Made by a program: the position numbers and the translations under genes. A stretch of DNA of 42,681 nucleotides from Rhodoblastus sp964425315 (GTDB taxonomy: Bacteria > Pseudomonadota > Alphaproteobacteria > Rhizobiales > Beijerinckiaceae): contig CAYRNB010000022.1 in assembly GCA_964425315.1 (NCBI GenBank), positions 1-42,681 on the forward strand. Reading direction: 5' to 3'. The notes under the pieces are model-generated. The model ran no database searches. It was given only the letters and a program-made list of their open reading frames with translations, and was not told the origin of the DNA. Position 1 is the first letter of the stretch, and every line of letters begins with the position of its first letter. Positions 24,251-31,683 of the stretch are shown piece by piece.

Positions 24251-24763
24251 TCATTTCCCGGCGGCGTTTTTCACGACAAAGGGCGCCTGCAACTTCGCGC
24301 CGTCGGCAAAATCAAGAGTTACGAGAACGCGCGCGCCGACCTTAACGGCCCTTGTCGGCGACATGCACATCAGATGGTAGCCGCCCGGAGAAAAGGCGAC
24401 GCTCCCGTGGGCGGGCACGGCAATGCTCTTGACCATGACCATCTTCTCGACGCCGTTCCTGTGAAGGCTTTCATGCAGCATCAAGGTTTTGCAGGCGGGC
24501 GAGGACGCGCCGGTCAGCGTCCTGTCCCGGCCCGATTTATTCAAAAGGACGAAATATCCCGCCGCCGGCCGTTCCGGTATGATGAACCGCATCCACGGCT
24601 TGCTGATGACAAGGCCGCCGTCCTTGGCCGTTTGCGCCGAGGCGTTCGAAGCGGGCAGGGCGAGGGCGAGGCAAAAAAGCAGGAAGGGGAGGACGCTCCA
24701 TTTTCTGTTCGCGGACGTCTGTTCTAAGGCCTGCGGGCGCGAGGGACGAGAAAGATCCATCAT
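24251..24763 (-). CDS. Periplasmic copper chaperone PCu(A)C
   Basis: A 170-residue exported protein: signal peptide about 19-43 (FLLFCLALALPASNASA), then a cupredoxin-like domain. The family copper motif H-x10-M-x21-H-x-M is met exactly by His97, Met108, His130 and Met132. PCu(A)C carries Cu(I) in the periplasm, typically toward Sco1 or directly to CuA. ATG 24763 shares ATGA with the stop of the upstream CtaG-type gene, fixing the start; an extension to 24913 would lie inside that gene. Together with the convergent Sco1 it forms a complete copper relay. Confidence 0.93.
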   Translation of the reverse strand: MMDLSRPSRPQALEQTSANRKWSVLPFLLFCLALALPASNASAQTAKDGGLVISKPWMRFIIPERPAAGYFVLLNKSGRDRTLTGASSPACKTLMLHESLHRNGVEKMVMVKSIAVPAHGSVAFSPGGYHLMCMSPTRAVKVGARVLVTLDFADGAKLQAPFVVKNAAGK

Positions 24764-25692
24764 GACGGATTGTCCTTTTCTTCCTGAATTCTGAGCGCGT
24801 TCAACACCAGCAGCAGGCCGACAACGCTCATCATGCCGGGCGGAATCCAACTGACGAGGCCGCCGAGGACTTGATCGTCGAGGGCGTCGATGGAGGGAAA
24901 TATCCGGCCGCACAAGGCATAGTAAGGATAAATGTCATGTTGCGAGAAAACGATGAGCGCGCCCAGCAGAATTTGCGGGAACATGACGCCGACGGAAAGC
25001 GCGGCGCGAACGCCGAAGGAAACCCGCGCCGGCGGTTTGGGGCGCGGATCGAGCACAAGCGACCAGAACAGGATTCCATCCAGAACCATGCTCCAGTTCA
25101 TCAGGGCGTAAAGCCGGTGGTCGAGCATGGCGCGGAAATGGATCGGCGGGATCAGCCAGAAATAAAACAACCCCACGAACAGGAAGGCGGCCAAAAAAGG
25201 GTTTTGCAGGATGCCGATCGATGTCGTGGCGAAACGGCTGTCGACAATGCGCCGCGCCTGTCGGGGCATGCCGCGCCGAATGGTCTGTCCCGGAGTTCCC
25301 AGCGCAAGAAAAAACGGGCCGATATGGTGCATCACCACATGCTGGATGCGATTGATGAAAAACATATGCTGAGCCATGTAATCGAAATGCGTCTGCAGCA
25401 CGAAATAGATCAGCGCCAGTCCCAGGTAGAAAAACACCCGCCGCCATATAGGAAGGCGCTCCGCTGGCGACGCGAGGCTTAGTCCCTGTTGGAACCACAA
25501 GAGCGTCAGGACCGTCGCCAGATATTCGGGCCATGAAAAGCTCCACGGCGCCCAGACGGGGCTTAGCGACGGGTGAAATTCCGTGAGCCAGAAGAGAGCG
25601 GCGCCCACGGCGAAAACCGCCGCCAGCCGCCATTTTTCGTCAAAAGCGGCGAAATGGAATCCATGTTCTCTCTTCATAGGCTCATAAGACAT
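24760..25692 (-). CDS. Cytochrome c oxidase assembly protein, caa3-type CtaG
   Basis: A 310-residue polytopic inner-membrane protein with about seven to nine helices. His-rich segments typical of the Caa3_CtaG family (PF09678) are visible: QTHFDYMAQHMFFINRIQHV, MHHIGPFFLALGTP, and SQHDIYPYYALCGR. This family is distinct from Cox11-type CtaG. It is needed for copper insertion into some haem-copper oxidases and is often found beside PCu(A)C. ATG 25692 has GGAA ten bases upstream; an ATG five codons in is possible. It leads a two-gene coupled operon with the PCu(A)C gene. Confidence 0.88.
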   Translation of the reverse strand: MSYEPMKREHGFHFAAFDEKWRLAAVFAVGAALFWLTEFHPSLSPVWAPWSFSWPEYLATVLTLLWFQQGLSLASPAERLPIWRRVFFYLGLALIYFVLQTHFDYMAQHMFFINRIQHVVMHHIGPFFLALGTPGQTIRRGMPRQARRIVDSRFATTSIGILQNPFLAAFLFVGLFYFWLIPPIHFRAMLDHRLYALMNWSMVLDGILFWSLVLDPRPKPPARVSFGVRAALSVGVMFPQILLGALIVFSQHDIYPYYALCGRIFPSIDALDDQVLGGLVSWIPPGMMSVVGLLLVLNALRIQEEKDNPS

Positions 25693-25794
25693 GAAGACGG
25701 GATTCCGGTTGAATTATGGTGGCTCGATGCGAATTTCACTGTTTCGCGCGATCGCCATTGAGCGTGCGGCGCCGGTTCGGAAGGTCGCCTCCGC

Positions 25795-26715
25795 TCATTC
25801 CGTAAAGACGATCGTCTTCGAACCGTTGATCAGCACGCGGCTTTCGATGTGATAGCGAATGGCCCGCGCCAGGACCCGGCGCTCGATGTCGCGGCCCTTT
25901 CGGATCAGGTCCTCCGGCGTGTGATGATGCGAAATGCGCTCGACGTCCTGTTCGATGATCGGCCCTTCGTCGAGATCGGAAGTCACGTAATGGGCGGTGG
26001 CGCCGATGACTTTCACCCCGCGGGCGTGCGCCTGGTGATAGGGACGGGCGCCTTTGAACCCGGGCAGGAAGGAATGGTGGATATTGATGCAGCGGCCGGC
26101 GAGCTTCGCGGCGAGGCCGTCGGAGAGGATCTGCATATAGCGCGCCAGCACCACCAGTTCCGCGCCGGTCGATTGCACCAGCGACCAGATTTGCGCCTCC
26201 TGCTCCATTTTCGTCTCGCGCGTGACCGGCAGGTAGTGGAAAGGAATTCCAACGAAATCGATATGCGGAAAAATCTGGCGCGGATAATTGGAGACGACGC
26301 CGACGATGTCGATCGGCAATTCGCCGATGCGCCAGCGATAGAGCAGGTCGGCGAGGCAATGGTCGAATTTCGACACCAGGATTATGACGCGCGGCCGGCG
26401 CCAAGACGAAGTCAGGGTCCATTCCATGCCGAAATCATGGGCGAGAGCGGCGAAGCTCGCCTGCCACGCCTCGACGCTGGCGTCCTCGCGCACCGCATTG
26501 ATCACGATGCGCATGAAGAACTGATTGGTCTCGACTTCGTCGAACTGACGGGAATCGGCGATATTGAAGCCGGCTTCGAAAATATGGCCGGCGACGCGCG
26601 CGACAATGCCAGGACGGTTCTGGCAGGAAAGGAGCAGGCGATAGACCTCGTCCCCGCCCGCCAGCGACATGTCGGAAGCGGCGGATTTTTTTGCGGTCTT
26701 GCTCTTGACGGCCAT
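25795..26715 (-). CDS. purU: Formyltetrahydrofolate deformylase
   Basis: A 306-residue cytoplasmic enzyme hydrolysing 10-formyl-THF to THF and formate. An N-terminal ACT domain (about 24-95, YRLLLSCQNRPGIVARVAG) is followed by a formyltransferase fold (about 105-295) with Asn211 and His213 in INIHHSFLPGF and catalytic Asp249 in SDLDEGPIIEQD. The first 16 residues are Lys/Ser-rich and extra compared with shorter homologues, so translation might begin at Met16. The enzyme balances one-carbon pools, feeding formate to purine synthesis or, in methylotrophs, to assimilation. No C1 operon surrounds it here. Confidence 0.93.
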   Translation of the reverse strand: MAVKSKTAKKSAASDMSLAGGDEVYRLLLSCQNRPGIVARVAGHIFEAGFNIADSRQFDEVETNQFFMRIVINAVREDASVEAWQASFAALAHDFGMEWTLTSSWRRPRVIILVSKFDHCLADLLYRWRIGELPIDIVGVVSNYPRQIFPHIDFVGIPFHYLPVTRETKMEQEAQIWSLVQSTGAELVVLARYMQILSDGLAAKLAGRCINIHHSFLPGFKGARPYHQAHARGVKVIGATAHYVTSDLDEGPIIEQDVERISHHHTPEDLIRKGRDIERRVLARAIRYHIESRVLINGSKTIVFTE

Positions 26716-26900
26716 GGCGAACTTTCACGGCAGGAAACGGATGCGCTTCCGCCGCGCGCGGCGGAAGACGCCGAAACGCGCAAAGCCTTGGTCGGGAGGG
26801 AGGTTTGGCGCCGGCGTCGACTGACCGCCCGCCGCAGGGCGGGCGCTGTCGATCTAGTAGAGCATGATCCCGAAAAGGGAAAGCCGGTTTTCCGAAAAGA

Positions 26901-27239
26901 TCAGGCGCGCGAGGTCCGGGCTTTCGCCAGGGCGTAAGCCGGCAGGAAGACCGGCGCCCGCGCGCCGCCGCCGCGGTTCGTCTCCTCTTCGGAGGTCGGC
27001 AGCAGCATGATGGCGGTGGCCGCAACCACGCCGCCGAAGGTGGCGCCGAAGCCGACAGACAGCAAGGCCAAACCCTGCCACATCAGTTGGGAATGGAACA
27101 TCAGGACGCGGATGTCGCCGATATTGGAAAGCAGAACGCCCGCCGCGCAGACCTGGCCTACCGCCCAACCGAAGGCCCAATTGGAAACCATCAGCCGGAG
27201 CAGGCGATTGGGTTTGTTTTTCCCGCCAATTTGACTCAT
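26901..27239 (-). CDS. Small hypothetical membrane protein
   Basis: A 112-residue protein with a basic start (MSQIGGKNKPNRLLRLMVSN) and two hydrophobic helices (about 18-38 and 50-77, GLALLSVGFGATFGGVVAATAIMLL), then a polar tail with EEETNRGGGAR. Probably an inner-membrane hairpin protein with both ends in the cytoplasm. No family was recognised. ATG 27239 has GGGGG about seven bases ahead; the open frame extends to 27416 but through AT-rich promoter-like sequence. It diverges from the nitrilase-family gene and lies 185 bases ahead of purU. Confidence 0.6.
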   Translation of the reverse strand: MSQIGGKNKPNRLLRLMVSNWAFGWAVGQVCAAGVLLSNIGDIRVLMFHSQLMWQGLALLSVGFGATFGGVVAATAIMLLPTSEEETNRGGGARAPVFLPAYALAKARTSRA

Positions 27240-27259
27240 GACGCGGCCCCCATTGCGCA

Positions 27260-27272
27260 TTAACTTAGTTAA
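27260..27272. promoter_or_regulatory. AT-rich palindrome in a divergent promoter region
   Basis: TTAAC-TTA-GTTAA, followed by a further TTTAACC, sits 21 bases before the small membrane protein start and 180 bases before the nitrilase gene. It stands out against the GC-rich background and could be an operator. The spacing does not fit the CtrA pattern TTAA-N7-TTAA. Confidence 0.3.
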
Positions 27273-27451
27273 GAGTTTAACCAAATTCGCGCCCCACGCC
27301 AATGCGCGGCGCAAAAAAATCATCGCCGCGCGTTCACAAAATCGTTGGCTAAGCCCTAGGTTGGACAGCGCCTTAATTTGCCGCCGAACCCCGTTGGCCT
27401 TGTTTCGCGGCGCCAAACTTGCTCTTTTGTCGGCGCGAGGCGCGGGGACGT

Positions 27452-28276
27452 ATGAAGATCTGCCTGATCCAGATGAATTCGCAGGGCGACAAGCAGGCCA
27501 ATCTGGCCCGCGCCCGCCAACTCGTCGAAGCGGCGACGGCGGAAGAAAATCCCGACTGGATCGGCCTGCCGGAAGTTTTCGATTTTCTCGGCGGCTCCCG
27601 ACAAGAAAAATTCGCCGCCGCTGAGATTTTGCGCCAGGGCCCGGCCTATGAACTCGGCCGCGAACTGGCGCAAAAGCATGGCGTCTTCGTCCATGCCGGT
27701 TCTTTCCTGGAAAAGAATGCCGACGGCGAAAGACTTTCCAACACGACGGTCGTCTTCGACCGTTCCGGCGCCGAAATCGCGCTTTACCGCAAAATCCACA
27801 TGTTCGACGTGACGACGCCGGACGGCGCCGCCTATCGGGAAAGCGCTGTTTTCGCCTCCGGCGACCGGCTCGCCACCTACGAATGCGAAGGTTTCACCTT
27901 CGGCTGCGCCATTTGCTATGACCTGCGCTTTCCCGCACTTTTCCAGGCCTTGCGCGAAAAAGGGGCGGACGTGATCGTCCTGCCCTCCGCCTTCACGCTG
28001 CAGACCGGCAAGGATCATTGGGAAATTCTCTGCCGCGCCCGCGCCATCGAGACGCAATGCTATCTTCTCGCGCCGGCGCAGATCGGCCCGCATGTCGTCC
28101 GTGGGGAAACACGGCTGACCTATGGCCATTCGCTGGTCTGCGATCCCTGGGGCCATAAGATCGCCATGGCCTCCGACGGCGAAGGTTTTGTTACGGCGCG
28201 GCTCGACGCCGGCCTCATCGCCAAGGTGCGGGCGCAGATTCCGGTCGCGGCGCAAAGGCGCGATTTCGAGCCATGA
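27452..28276 (+). CDS. Carbon-nitrogen hydrolase (nitrilase superfamily, Nit1/Nit2-like)
   Basis: A 274-residue amidase. The Glu-Lys-Cys triad is complete: Glu41 (GLPEVFDF), Lys114 (LYRKIHMFDV) and Cys155 (GCAICYDLRFP). The YRKIHMFDV and DLRFP blocks place it near Nit1/Nit2-type proteins, some of which repair deaminated glutathione or act as omega-amidases. The exact substrate is unknown. ATG 27452 has GGGGA about seven bases before it. The stop shares ATGA with modB, so the amidase and molybdate transporter genes are translationally coupled, an unexpected pairing. Confidence 0.88.
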   Translation: MKICLIQMNSQGDKQANLARARQLVEAATAEENPDWIGLPEVFDFLGGSRQEKFAAAEILRQGPAYELGRELAQKHGVFVHAGSFLEKNADGERLSNTTVVFDRSGAEIALYRKIHMFDVTTPDGAAYRESAVFASGDRLATYECEGFTFGCAICYDLRFPALFQALREKGADVIVLPSAFTLQTGKDHWEILCRARAIETQCYLLAPAQIGPHVVRGETRLTYGHSLVCDPWGHKIAMASDGEGFVTARLDAGLIAKVRAQIPVAAQRRDFEP

Positions 28277-28983
28277 CCGCGCCCGATTTCGCCCTGTCCG
28301 GGGAACAGATCGACGCCATCAAGCTCAGCCTGCGCGTCGCGCTGACCGCAACCTTCGTCAGCCTGCCCTTCGCCGTGTTTTTCGCTTACGCCCTGGCGCG
28401 CTGGCGCTTTCCCGGCAAAATGCTGCTCGACGCCCTGATTCATCTGCCGCTGGTTCTGCCGCCGGTGGCGACCGGCCTTGCGCTTCTGCTTCTCTTCGGC
28501 CGTCATGCCCCGATCGGCGCGTTTTTCGCCGATCATTTCGGACTGGTCTTCGCCTTTCGCTGGACCGGCGCGGCGCTCGCCGGCGGGGTGATGGGCTTTC
28601 CGCTCATGGTGCGGGCGATCCGCCTGTCGATCGAATCCGTCGATCCGCGCCTCGAACGCGCCGCCGCCTCGCTCGGCGCGCCGCCCTTTGCCGTGTTCTT
28701 CCTCGTCACCTTGCCTTTGGCGGCGCCGGGCCTGATCGCCGGCGCGGTGCTCGGCTTCGCCAAGGCGCTCGGCGAATTCGGCGCGACCATTACTTTCGTG
28801 TCCAATATTCCCGGCGAAACCCGGACCATTCCCGCCGAAATCTACCTGCTGACCCAGACGCCCGGCGGCGATTCCGGCGCGCTCGCCATGTCGCTGATCG
28901 CCGCGGCGCTCGCCGTCGGCGCTCTTGTCGTCTCGGAATTTCTGGCGATCCGCATGCGGCCGCGGGCGCGGAGAGTGTCATGA
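28273..28983 (+). CDS. modB: Molybdate ABC transporter permease
   Basis: A 236-residue inner-membrane permease with about five to six helices. The EAA loop is clear (ERAAASLGAPPFAVFFLVTL), preceding LGFAKALGEFGATITF and the conserved IPGETRTIPAEIY segment typical of ModB. It forms the membrane channel of the molybdate/tungstate importer with the ModC ATPase. Four-base overlaps join it to the amidase upstream and to modC downstream. No modA binding-protein gene lies in the window, although modA usually precedes modB. Confidence 0.93.
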   Translation: MTAPDFALSGEQIDAIKLSLRVALTATFVSLPFAVFFAYALARWRFPGKMLLDALIHLPLVLPPVATGLALLLLFGRHAPIGAFFADHFGLVFAFRWTGAALAGGVMGFPLMVRAIRLSIESVDPRLERAAASLGAPPFAVFFLVTLPLAAPGLIAGAVLGFAKALGEFGATITFVSNIPGETRTIPAEIYLLTQTPGGDSGALAMSLIAAALAVGALVVSEFLAIRMRPRARRVS

Positions 28984-30065
28984 TCGAAGTCGATGTCGTC
29001 CTGCGGCGCGGCGATTTTTCGCTTCGAGCGGTTTTTGCCAGCGACGCGGGCGTCACCGCTTTATTCGGCGCTTCCGGCGCCGGTAAATCGACGCTTATCG
29101 ACCTCATTGCCGGTCTGGCGCGGCCGGATCGCGGCAGGATCGCCGTGGGAGGCCGGGTTCTGGTCGACACGGAGCAAAAAATATTTGTCGCTCCGCGCCG
29201 GCGCCGCGTCGGCCTGGTGTTTCAGGACGCCTTGCTCTTTCCGCATTTCAGCGTGGCGAAGAACCTGCGTTTCGGCGCCTATTTCGCCCCCCGCGCCGCG
29301 CGCCGGCTGGATTTCGCCGAAGTGGTGGGCGCGCTCGGCATCGGCGCGCTCATGGAAAGGCGGCCGGGGCAATTGTCCGGCGGCGAGCGCCAGCGCGTCG
29401 GCATGGCGCGGGCCCTGCTCGCCGCGCCGGACATTCTGCTGATGGACGAGCCTTTCGCCGCGCTCGACGTCGCCCGCCGCCAGAAGGCCATGGCGCTGGT
29501 GGAGCTGGCGCGGGAGAAATTCGGCGTTCCCATCGTGCTCGTGAGCCATCAGATCGACGAAGTCATGCGGCTCGCCGGCCGCGTCGTGGTGATCGAACGC
29601 GGCGAGGTCAAGGAAACCGGCGCGCCGGAAGACATTTTTGCGAGCGCGCGGCCGCAGCATGAAAGCGACCGCTTCGGCCTCGGCCGCGCCCTGTCCTGCG
29701 AAACGGGCGAATATGATGCGACCTACGGTCTCACCCGGCTGAAACATGCGGCGGGCGACATTTATCTTCCCGGCCGCGCGGCGGGCGGCAAAACGCGCGT
29801 CTTCGTCAAGGCGGTCGATGTGACGCTCGCCAGAAAGCCGCCTTCGGATGTCTCCATCCGCACGATTCTCGCCGGCAAAATCCTGCGCGTCGCCGAGAGC
29901 AAGGGGCCGCTCGCCATGGCGACGCTCGAATTGCGCGGCGGCGAGAAGCTTTACGCCAGCCTGACGCGCCTGGCGGCGGATGAACTGAAACTCGCGCCGG
30001 GAACGGAGATTTTCGCCCTGGTCAAGGCGACGGCGGTGGACGAGCGCGAAATCGACCGCGACTGA
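28980..30065 (+). CDS. modC: Molybdate ABC transporter ATP-binding protein
   Basis: A 361-residue ATPase of the molybdate importer. Walker A GASGAGKST (30-38), signature LSGGE (132-136), Walker B ILLMDE (152-157) and switch His (VLVSHQIDEV). A C-terminal Mop/TOBE-type domain (about 285-350, ILAGKILRVAESKGPLAMAT then LTRLAADELKLAPGTEIFAL) is expected to bind oxyanion and regulate transport. ATG 28980 overlaps the modB stop. Length is normal. It is the last gene of the coupled amidase-modB-modC unit; folP follows after 54 bases. Confidence 0.94.
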   Translation: MIEVDVVLRRGDFSLRAVFASDAGVTALFGASGAGKSTLIDLIAGLARPDRGRIAVGGRVLVDTEQKIFVAPRRRRVGLVFQDALLFPHFSVAKNLRFGAYFAPRAARRLDFAEVVGALGIGALMERRPGQLSGGERQRVGMARALLAAPDILLMDEPFAALDVARRQKAMALVELAREKFGVPIVLVSHQIDEVMRLAGRVVVIERGEVKETGAPEDIFASARPQHESDRFGLGRALSCETGEYDATYGLTRLKHAAGDIYLPGRAAGGKTRVFVKAVDVTLARKPPSDVSIRTILAGKILRVAESKGPLAMATLELRGGEKLYASLTRLAADELKLAPGTEIFALVKATAVDEREIDRD

Positions 30066-30119
30066 ATTGCTTTACACTTGCCGCCGGCGCGCCTAAACCG
30101 CCCGCTCCAGGTGCGCCCA

Positions 30120-30959
30120 ATGATAAGATACGACAAGGCGCGAGCCGCGGCGGAAGCTTTTTGCGCGCGACTCGGCGAAAAGAAACCGCTCGTCATGGGC
30201 GTGCTGAACGTCACGCCGGACTCTTTTTCCGACGGCGGTCTTTTCGCCGCGCCGGCGGCGGCGCTCGCCCATGCGCGCGACATGGCCGGCGCCGGCGCCG
30301 ACATGATCGACATTGGCGCGGAATCGACCCGTCCGGGTTTCGCCCCGGTCGATGAGGACGAGGAATGGGCGCGGCTTGAACCCGTGCTCGGCCCGCTCGC
30401 CGAAGCAACGCCGATTCCTCTTTCCATCGACACCGGCAAGGCTGGCGTCGCCCGCCGCGCGCTCGCTCTCGGCTGCGCCATCGTCAACGACGTGACGGGA
30501 TTGCGCGGAGACGCGGAAATGGCGGCGGCCGTGGCTGAGAGCGGCGCCGCGCTTGTCGTCATGCATAATCCCGGCGCGGCCGATCCGGCGCGCGACATCG
30601 TCGCCGATATGATCGGCTTTTTCGAAGACTCGCTCGACCTCGCCGCCCGCGCCGGGGTGGAATGGGGCAAAATCATCCTCGATCCGGGGATCGGCTTCGG
30701 CAAGACTCTTCAGCAAAATCTGGCGGCCCTCGCCGGCGTCGCAACCTTGCGCGAACATTTCGAACTGCCCGTTCTTATCGGCGTTTCGCGCAAAAGCTTT
30801 CTCGGCGCCCTGACGGGCGCGCCGGTCGAAGCGCGGCTGGCGCCGACCATCGCCGCCAATCTCGCCGCCTTGGCGCGCGGCGCCCAAATCTTTCGCGTGC
30901 ACGACGTCGCCGATCATGTCGCCGCCATAAAAATCTGGAGCGAAATTGTCCGCGCCTGA
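30120..30959 (+). CDS. folP: Dihydropteroate synthase
   Basis: A 279-residue cytoplasmic enzyme joining p-aminobenzoate to hydroxymethyl-dihydropterin pyrophosphate in folate synthesis, the sulfonamide target. Motifs: MGVLNVTPDSFSDGG (26-40), DIGAESTRPG (64-73), a VNDVTG pterin-site block, DPGIGFGKT, and GVSRKSFLG near the C-terminus. All look intact. ATG 30120 with AGG nine bases ahead was chosen over a TTG at 30078. The folK start lies within its last codons, so the two are coupled; folB is not between them. Confidence 0.95.
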   Translation: MIRYDKARAAAEAFCARLGEKKPLVMGVLNVTPDSFSDGGLFAAPAAALAHARDMAGAGADMIDIGAESTRPGFAPVDEDEEWARLEPVLGPLAEATPIPLSIDTGKAGVARRALALGCAIVNDVTGLRGDAEMAAAVAESGAALVVMHNPGAADPARDIVADMIGFFEDSLDLAARAGVEWGKIILDPGIGFGKTLQQNLAALAGVATLREHFELPVLIGVSRKSFLGALTGAPVEARLAPTIAANLAALARGAQIFRVHDVADHVAAIKIWSEIVRA

Positions 30960-31452
30960 ACAGGAAACGCGCTATGCGCTCGTCGGCCTTGGCCTCGGCG
31001 CCAATCTCGGCGATCCGGCCGCCAATTTGCGCCGCGCCGTCGCGCTGCTGCGCGAGGCCGGGCTGCGCTTCGAAGCGGTTTCCTCGCTTTTCGCGACAAA
31101 ACCCTGGGGCGTGACCGACCAGCCGGGATTCGTCAACGCCTGCGCGCTGGCGCGCACCGCGCTCGACCCATTCGCCCTGCTCGACCTCGTCCAGGCGACC
31201 GAAAAGGCCATGGGCCGGCGCCGCACGCGGCGCTGGGGACCGCGCGTCATCGACATCGACATTCTGTTCTATGAATCGCTTCGCATCAGCCACCGAAAAC
31301 TGAGCCTGCCGCATGAGGGCCTCATGCAGCGCGCCTTCGTGCTTCTGCCCCTGGCCGAGATTGCGGCCCATCTGGAATTCGACGGGACGACCATTGGGGA
31401 AGCAGCTGCGAAAACCGACGCGAGCGGCGTCGTCCGCATCGCCGCGTTTTGA
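30946..31452 (+). CDS. folK: Hydroxymethyldihydropterin pyrophosphokinase
   Basis: A 168-residue kinase that pyrophosphorylates 6-hydroxymethyl-dihydropterin, the step before FolP. HPPK landmarks are present: GLGLGANLGDPAANL near the start, the FVNACALART strand, and the signature RRTRRWGPRVIDIDILFY with the Mg-binding DID. The TTG start at 30946 has GGAG five bases ahead and overlaps folP by 14 bases; no ATG fits without losing the N-terminal strand. It ends the folate pair. An AT-rich intergenic stretch follows before the two-component genes. Confidence 0.93.
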   Translation: MSAPEQETRYALVGLGLGANLGDPAANLRRAVALLREAGLRFEAVSSLFATKPWGVTDQPGFVNACALARTALDPFALLDLVQATEKAMGRRRTRRWGPRVIDIDILFYESLRISHRKLSLPHEGLMQRAFVLLPLAEIAAHLEFDGTTIGEAAAKTDASGVVRIAAF

Positions 31453-31683
31453 CGGATTTTGGCGCGCCTCGGGCGGGGAAAATCTGGTTAACGCGTTTTC
31501 AGCGCAGCGAGCGCAATGATAATACTAGTACAAACAATTACTTAATGAGTTTGCCGGATAGTTCGGCCCCCGCGTCCTGCGGAAAGCGCCCAAGCGAAAG
31601 CGATGTTTCGGCCGATCATTCCACCGCAGGGAGATCCTAAGACGAGCCGCGCCCCGCGGCCGCGTCAATGATCGAGTCCATGA

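Noticed and set aside
27260..27280. CtrA binding site
   Set aside because: TTAA elements occur at 27260, 27269 and 27277, but the intervals are 5, 4 and 13 bases, not the required 7.
31453..31683. Promoter or small RNA in the AT-rich stretch before the response regulator
   Set aside because: A TAATAC box and nearby TTTTCA are visible, but spacing and matches are too weak to call, and no stable RNA fold or terminator was found.
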